From contig FPAN01000004.1 in NCBI GenBank assembly GCA_900116395.1, positions 62,001 to 126,000 of the forward strand: 64,000 nucleotides of DNA, in the 5' to 3' direction. Both the position numbers and the translations under genes were made by a program. This document shows, piece after piece, positions 59,356-64,000 of the stretch (its first letter is position 1; every line of letters starts with the position of its first letter). This DNA is from Lachnospiraceae bacterium XBD2001. GTDB taxonomy: Bacteria; Bacillota; Clostridia; Lachnospirales; Lachnospiraceae. The notes beneath the pieces were generated by a model. The model was not told the origin of the DNA, did not search any database, and saw only the letters and a program-made list of their open reading frames with translations.

Positions 59356-60933
59356 CTACTCCATCTCAATCGTTCCCGGTGGCTTGCTGGTTAAATCGTA
59401 CATGACGCGATTAACCCCACGTACTTCGTTAATGATTCGGCTCATGACCGTCTGGAGAACTGCAAATGGAATCTCTGCAGCTTCGGCAGTCATGAAATCG
59501 ATGGTGCGTACGGCGCGAACAGCAACTGCATAATCGTAAGTACGCTCATCACCCATAACACCAACGCTACGCATATTGGTCAGTGCCGCAAAATACTGGT
59601 TCGGCATCCAAGGTGCTTCCACACCATTGGCTTCCTTGTATTCGCGAGCAGCCTTATCTACCTCTTCGCGATAGATGTAATCGGCATCCTGCACCATGCG
59701 AACCTTCTCGGCAGTAACCTCTCCAATGATACGGATACCAAGTCCAGGACCTGGGAATGGCTGACGGAATACTAAGTACTCCGGTAATCCAAGCTCCAAA
59801 CCAACCTTACGAACCTCGTCCTTAAACAAGTTACGAAGTGGCTCGATAATCTCCTTGAAATCTACGAAATCCGGAAGTCCGCCAACATTGTGGTGGGACT
59901 TAATGACTGCAGATTCTCCACCAAGGCCACTCTCCACCACATCCGGATAGATGGTTCCCTGCGCTAAGAAATCCACCTTACCAATCTTCTTAGCTTCTTC
60001 TTCGAAGACACGGATGAACTCTTCACCGATAATCTTACGCTTCTGCTCCGGTTCGGATACCCCTGCCAACTTGGCGTAATAACGCTCTGCTGCATTGACA
60101 CGAACAAAATTAATATCGAAGTCGCCCTTCGGACCGAAGACGCCTTCCACCTCGTCACCTTCATTCTTACGAAGCAAACCGTGATCTACAAATACGCAGG
60201 TTAACTGCTTTCCAATTGCCTTGGCAAGAAGCGCTGCCAATACGGAAGAATCCACTCCACCGGACAATGCAAGCAATACCTTGCCATCGCCTACCTTAGC
60301 ACGAATCTCGGATACCGCCTTCTCTGCGAAGGAATCCATTCGCCAATCTCCGGCACATCCGCAGATGTTACGTACGAAGTTAAAGAGAATCTCCTTGCCG
60401 CGAACGGTATGCAATACTTCCGGATGGAACTGGATAGCGTAGAGCTTACGGCTCTCGTCTGCATCTGCTGCCACCGGACAATCTGCGGTATGAGCTAAAA
60501 TCTCGAATCCGGGAGCCGGCTTGCTGATGTAGTCGAAGTGACTCATCCAAACAACGGTCTCATCTTCAACGCCGGCAAAAATGCTATCCTTGCCGCCATC
60601 AATATAGGTTGCAGTCTTACCATACTCACGGTTATCGGCCTTCTCAACCTTGCCGCCAAGGACATGGTTCATCAGCTGTGCACCGTAGCAAAGTCCCAAC
60701 ACCGGAATACCAAGCTCAAACAATTCCTTGGTATAGGTCGGTGAATCCGGCTCATAACAGCTGTTCGGGCCACCGGTCAGGATGATTCCCTTCGGGTTCA
60801 TGGCCTTAATTTCATCTAATGGGGTACGGTAAGAATAAATCTCACAATAGACCTGACATTCGCGGACACGACGCGCAACCAGCTGGTTGTACTGTCCACC
60901 GAAGTCAATGACAATAACTTTTTCCTGCTCCAT
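59356..60933 (-). CDS. guaA: GMP synthase (glutamine-hydrolysing)
   Basis: 525 residues, usual length. Glutamine amidotransferase domain (1-190) has GGPNSCYEP, nucleophile Cys in [11 protein letters not shown] (near 83) and FHPEVLH; ATP pyrophosphatase domain has [10 protein letters not shown] (near 219-228); the dimerisation domain ends KPPGTIEME. It converts XMP to GMP. No guanine riboswitch is visible in the 139-bp leader; a plain promoter is present. Confidence 0.97.
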   Translation of the reverse strand: MEQEKVIVIDFGGQYNQLVARRVRECQVYCEIYSYRTPLDEIKAMNPKGIILTGGPNSCYEPDSPTYTKELFELGIPVLGLCYGAQLMNHVLGGKVEKADNREYGKTATYIDGGKDSIFAGVEDETVVWMSHFDYISKPAPGFEILAHTADCPVAADADESRKLYAIQFHPEVLHTVRGKEILFNFVRNICGCAGDWRMDSFAEKAVSEIRAKVGDGKVLLALSGGVDSSVLAALLAKAIGKQLTCVFVDHGLLRKNEGDEVEGVFGPKGDFDINFVRVNAAERYYAKLAGVSEPEQKRKIIGEEFIRVFEEEAKKIGKVDFLAQGTIYPDVVESGLGGESAVIKSHHNVGGLPDFVDFKEIIEPLRNLFKDEVRKVGLELGLPEYLVFRQPFPGPGLGIRIIGEVTAEKVRMVQDADYIYREEVDKAAREYKEANGVEAPWMPNQYFAALTNMRSVGVMGDERTYDYAVAVRAVRTIDFMTAEAAEIPFAVLQTVMSRIINEVRGVNRVMYDLTSKPPGTIEME

Positions 60934-60974
60934 GCTTCCTCCTTACTTCTCTACACAAAGCTTGCTTGCCCTCT

Positions 60975-61003
60975 ATCATACATGGATACCGATGCTTTTT
61001 CAA
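60975..61003 (-). promoter_or_regulatory. promoter of guaA
   Basis: TTGAAA (61003-60998), 17-bp spacer ending ATG, TATGAT (60980-60975). Start codon is about 42 bases further. Confidence 0.75.
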
Positions 61004-61081
61004 ATAGAAGTATTTATTATTTTTAATTTTCTACCGATATAAAAGGTGTAATCCAAAAAACATCTCATAGGAGTGCACGCC

Positions 61082-61600
61082 ATGAGTAACTATTTTGTCA
61101 CATACAACCAGAGTCTGCGCAATCTCTACACCGACAACCGGATGTACGCAACCCGTAACGGTAGAGACAATGCCGCACCACTTGCACTTGCCAAGGCCGA
61201 TTCCAACGCTGTTGGAAAAGGTATCCTTGCTCTCGGAAAATTCAACTACGGTTCCGACACCAAAGAAGCCACCGAAAGTGAGAAAAAATCTCTCTCCGGC
61301 AAGCTGAAGGCCTTCGTGGACAGTTATAACCTCTCCATCGATTCCGTCAAAGCTTCCAAGGACAAGACGGCAGCCAAGGTTTCCAAGAAAATGCAGAAGC
61401 TGGTGGAAGATTATAAAAATGAATTATCCGCTTACGGAATCTCCGTCAAAGCCGGCGGCTATATGGAATTATCCGCTTCCGCAGTGGAAAACCTTTCTTT
61501 TAAAACCTTTGAAAAGAAGTTCGGAAAAGACTCAGACTTCATGAAAGAATTATCCAAGTTTGAAAAACAACTTTCCCGCCACTTCGATGCGTATGCTTAA
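61082..61600 (+). CDS. small helical protein of unknown function
   Basis: 172 residues from ATG 61082 behind TAGGAG. No signal or membrane helix. The middle (SEKKSLSGKLKAFVDSYNLSIDSVKASKDKTAAKVSKKMQKLVEDYKNELSAYGISV) is amphipathic and heptad-like, with a pattern loosely reminiscent of the C-terminal helices of flagellar cap/filament proteins (KLKAFVDSYN, NELSAYGIS). I do not assign a function. Single gene closed by a strong terminator. Confidence 0.7.
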   Translation: MSNYFVTYNQSLRNLYTDNRMYATRNGRDNAAPLALAKADSNAVGKGILALGKFNYGSDTKEATESEKKSLSGKLKAFVDSYNLSIDSVKASKDKTAAKVSKKMQKLVEDYKNELSAYGISVKAGGYMELSASAVENLSFKTFEKKFGKDSDFMKELSKFEKQLSRHFDAYA

Positions 61601-61627
61601 CTCTTTCTCCTAATGAATGTATATAAG

Positions 61628-61679
61628 CAGAGAAAAAGCGTTGGTTCTTCTCCTTCCCAACGCTTTTTCTCTGTTTTTT
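61628..61679. terminator. strong bidirectional terminator
   Basis: Seventeen-bp perfect stem (61628-61644 with 61657-61673), 12-nt loop, then T6; it serves the small unknown gene and, in reverse, uraA. Confidence 0.9.
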
Positions 61680-61686
61680 ATTCTAT

Positions 61687-63060
61687 TTACTTATCTGTAT
61701 GCTCGTCGTAACCAAAGTTAACGCCGGTCTCATCTCCATCATGGAAGTCATAGTCCTTACCCGGAAGGATTGCATTCAACAGGATTCCAAGGATTGCTGC
61801 AATTGCGATAGAAGTCAAAGTGATATGCGTTTCACCCACAATGAAGGTCAATCCGTCAGAGAAACCAAGTCCGCTGACTAAGATGACTGCTGCAATGATT
61901 AAGTTACGGGAACGGGTGAAGTCTACCTTGTTCTCTACCACGTTACGAACACCGATTGCGGAAATCATTCCGTAGAGGATGAAGCTGACGCCACCGATGA
62001 TTGCAGTCGGAAGAGATCCGATCAACTCTGCGAACTTCGGAGAGAAGCTCAATACCACTGCGTATACAGCTGCCAAGCGGATGACACGTGGGTCATGTAC
62101 ACGGCTAAGCTCCAAAACACCGGTGTTCTCGCCATATGTAGTATTTGCAGGTCCGCCAACCAATCCCGCAAAAGCAGTTGCAAGACCGTCACCGATTAAG
62201 GTTCTGTGTAATCCAGGATCGGATACGAAGTTCTCATCTACAGTAGCGGAAATTGCGGAGATATCACCGACATGCTCCATCATGGTTGCAATGGCAATCG
62301 GTGCCATAACCAAAATTGCGGTAATATCAAACTTGCAAAGAACGAATGGCTGTAACTGTACGAAGTTGGCTGCTGCTACGCCGGAGAAATCCAGGATTGC
62401 GGAGCCGTCTACGTTGGTCATGCCTGCTGCATTGAAAATCAATGCGCATACATAAGAGATTACAACACCCATCAGGATTGGAATAATCTTAAACAGTCCC
62501 TTGCCCCAGATGTTAAAAATAACTACAACGCCGAAAGCGATTAATGCTAACAGCCAGTTCTGGGATGCGTTGGTAACTGCAGATGGTGCAAGGCTTAAGC
62601 CGATGCAGATGATGATTGGTCCGGTTACAACCGGTGGTAAGTAGCGCATAACCTTGTGCACGCCGACGAAACGAATGATCAGTGCCAAGACTACATACAA
62701 AAGACCTGCCACAACAATTCCGCCACATGCATATGGAAGCTTCTCTCCCATGGTCATGTTGGCATAGATGCCGGTCTTTAAGTTGGCTACGGTCGCAAAG
62801 CCACCCAAGAATGCGAAGGAGGAACCTAAGAATGCAGGCACCTTACGCTTCGTAATAAAATGAAAGAGAAGAGTTCCAACACCGGCACAGAATAATGTGA
62901 CCTGAATCGAAAGCCCTTCTCCTTCAAAATAACCATTCACTAAAATAGGAACAAGAATAGTAGCACCGAACATAGCAAACATGTGCTGAAGTCCTAATAA
63001 AAGGAACTTGCCGGTACCGAGCTGTCTTGCATCCTTAATTGCGGTTGCGTTTGTTTCCAT
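61687..63060 (-). CDS. uraA: uracil permease (nucleobase:cation symporter-2 family)
   Basis: 457 residues, about 14 membrane segments of the UraA/PyrP fold (LGLQHMFAMFGATILVPIL, the TM8 metal/uracil site IATMMEHVGDI, GGPANTTYGENTGVL). It imports uracil with H+. The divergent upp gene encodes the enzyme that traps uracil as UMP. No PyrR-binding attenuator hairpin is visible in the leader. Confidence 0.94.
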   Translation of the reverse strand: METNATAIKDARQLGTGKFLLLGLQHMFAMFGATILVPILVNGYFEGEGLSIQVTLFCAGVGTLLFHFITKRKVPAFLGSSFAFLGGFATVANLKTGIYANMTMGEKLPYACGGIVVAGLLYVVLALIIRFVGVHKVMRYLPPVVTGPIIICIGLSLAPSAVTNASQNWLLALIAFGVVVIFNIWGKGLFKIIPILMGVVISYVCALIFNAAGMTNVDGSAILDFSGVAAANFVQLQPFVLCKFDITAILVMAPIAIATMMEHVGDISAISATVDENFVSDPGLHRTLIGDGLATAFAGLVGGPANTTYGENTGVLELSRVHDPRVIRLAAVYAVVLSFSPKFAELIGSLPTAIIGGVSFILYGMISAIGVRNVVENKVDFTRSRNLIIAAVILVSGLGFSDGLTFIVGETHITLTSIAIAAILGILLNAILPGKDYDFHDGDETGVNFGYDEHTDK

Positions 63061-63101
63061 TAATATACTCCCTTCTGTTTACAGTATTTTATCCTTGAAA
63101 G

Positions 63102-63130
63102 AGTATAGCGATTTTCCTTTTCTTTTACAA
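63102..63130 (-). promoter_or_regulatory. promoter of uraA
   Basis: TTGTAA (63130-63125), 17-bp spacer, TATACT (63107-63102), 40 bases before the start codon. Confidence 0.65.
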
Positions 63131-63210
63131 TCAATTTTTTTCATTTTTCTATTGCGAAAATTTCACAAATTTTCCCCTTCGTTTCGTGCAGGTTTTCCCC
63201 TCCCCATTTG

Positions 63211-63239
63211 TTGACTTATCCGCCTTATTCAACTAGAAT
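63211..63239 (+). promoter_or_regulatory. promoter of upp
   Basis: TTGACT (63211-63216), 17-bp spacer, TAGAAT (63234-63239); AAGGAGG follows before the ATG. Confidence 0.78.
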
Positions 63240-63280
63240 TTAACGGAATATAGATACAATTTCGTTTTAAGGAGGAAAAT

Positions 63281-63910
63281 ATGGATAACGTAGTCATTAT
63301 GGATCACCCGCTGATTCAGCATAAGATTTCCATGCTTCGTGATAAGAATACCGGTACTAACGAGTTCCGTACATTAGTAGAGGAAATCGCAATGCTCATG
63401 GGCTTTGAGGCTTTGAGAGATCTTCCATTGGAAGAGGTTGAGATTGAGACTCCAATCGAGACCTGCAAGACTCCTTTCATTGCCGGCAAGAAGATGGCAA
63501 TCGTTCCGATTCTTCGTGCAGGCCTTGGAATGGTTGGCGGTATCTTGAATCTGGTTCCATCCGCTAAGGTTGGTCATATCGGATTATACCGTGATCCTGA
63601 GACACATGAACCTCATGAATATTATTGCAAGCTGCCTGAACCAATCGAGCAGCGTACCATCGTTGTTGTAGACCCAATGTTGGCTACCGGCGGTTCCGGA
63701 TCCGATGCAATCCGCATGATCAAGGACCACGGCGGCAAGCACATCAAATTCATGTGCATCATCGCAGCTCCGGAAGGACTGAAGAAGTTGCACGAGGATC
63801 ATCCGGATATTCAGATTTATGTTGGACATTTGGATAGAGAGTTGAATGAGAACGCTTATATCTGTCCAGGATTAGGCGACGCAGGAGATCGAATTTTTGG
63901 AACCAAATAA
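63281..63910 (+). CDS. upp: uracil phosphoribosyltransferase
   Basis: 209 residues, normal length. PRPP loop [19 protein letters not shown] (near 129-147), [31 protein letters not shown], and the C-terminal uracil-binding [17 protein letters not shown] are all typical. It makes UMP from uracil and PRPP. Divergent from uraA; a shikimate-kinase-like frame overlaps its last codons. Confidence 0.97.
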   Translation: MDNVVIMDHPLIQHKISMLRDKNTGTNEFRTLVEEIAMLMGFEALRDLPLEEVEIETPIETCKTPFIAGKKMAIVPILRAGLGMVGGILNLVPSAKVGHIGLYRDPETHEPHEYYCKLPEPIEQRTIVVVDPMLATGGSGSDAIRMIKDHGGKHIKFMCIIAAPEGLKKLHEDHPDIQIYVGHLDRELNENAYICPGLGDAGDRIFGTK

Positions 63911-64000
63911 TACATCCCATCAAAACATCATACTGATCGGGATGCCCGGAGTCGGCAAAAGCACCATTGGCGTAATTCTCGCCAAGGTGCTTGGTGCCGA
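63897..64000 (+). CDS. shikimate kinase-like protein, 5' part only
   Basis: About 34 codons before the window ends. The P-loop GMPGVGKST follows NIILI, then [11 protein letters not shown], matching the N-terminus of shikimate kinases (AroK) and related small kinases. The likely start is TTG 63897, nine bases after AGGAG inside the end of upp, so it overlaps upp by 14 bases in another frame. No ATG exists before the P-loop. Confidence 0.65.
   Translation, partial: MEPNNTSHQNIILIGMPGVGKSTIGVILAKVLGA

Noticed and set aside
60934..61081. Guanine riboswitch before guaA
   Set aside because: The leader is about 40 nt after the predicted start, too short for an aptamer plus terminator, and no purine core motif is seen.
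63061..63280. PyrR-type attenuator between uraA and upp
   Set aside because: No terminator/antiterminator hairpins; only AT-rich promoter sequence.

Overview
The window reads as chromosome of a Gram-positive anaerobe of the Clostridia, most probably a Lachnospiraceae relative (inference). Supporting signs are strong AGGAGG-type ribosome sites, sigma-A-like promoters, many extended -10 elements, four-gene polyamine and ABC-2/GntR operons, mid-range GC, and flagellar, c-di-GMP and nickel-pincer cofactor genes. About 61 protein genes are supported, most on the minus strand. I saw no rRNA, tRNA, transposase or cas gene. Layout: 1-5.8 kb holds the end of a GGDEF protein and the polyamine importer potABCD. 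5.9-9.5 kb is a GntR(YtrA)-regulated ABC-2 exporter. 9.6-13.2 kb has a zinc-ribbon flagellar-type protein and a two-component system. 13.3-17.4 kb is an SPFH / ribbon-helix-helix / ABC-2 / DUF1648 operon with an 11-bp-phased operator over its promoter. 17.4-21.6 kb carries two divergent HTH-membrane regulators, a TauE-type permease, a small monooxygenase and a mutarotase. 21.7-22.0 kb is the most unusual feature: ten copies of a 13-nt motif in alternating orientation, separated strictly by 11 and 36 nt, giving five 73-bp units whose gaps are unrelated in sequence. 22.1-23.8 kb has a YjbR-alkyltransferase fusion, a solitary cbiL and a 0.2-kb inverted-repeat element. 23.8-33.9 kb is one long minus-strand run (epsC, coaBC, larE, larB, larC, a ferredoxin-domain aldo/keto reductase, dus, metY, MATE exporter, TSCPD protein) with a sulfur, CoA and nickel-pincer theme. 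34.0-40.2 kb holds a VTC-type enzyme, an AraC regulator, a ZIP transporter, an O-acetyltransferase, an unknown membrane-anchored protein and a PfkB kinase. 40.3-48.7 kb is a monosaccharide operon: ROK repressor, ABC importer (ATPase, permease, ChvE-like binding protein), fructokinase, HAD phosphatase and a YihS-like aldose-ketose isomerase. 48.9-57.4 kb has YbaK, a radical SAM protein, a split phosphorelay (hybrid kinase plus lipoprotein, Hpt, HD-GYP regulator) and an ECF sigma/anti-sigma pair. 57.5-64 kb has a methyltransferase, an S66 peptidase, guaA, a small unknown protein, the divergent uraA/upp uracil-salvage genes and the start of a shikimate-kinase-like gene. How the parts work together: the sugar operon looks self-contained from uptake through isomerisation and phosphorylation to fructose 6-phosphate. 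The epsC-to-metY run joins cysteine, CoA, homocysteine and nickel-cofactor synthesis. GGDEF, HD-GYP and phosphorelay genes point to c-di-GMP signalling. At two places (pot and the response regulator) a sigma-A-like promoter is built into the terminator of the gene upstream.
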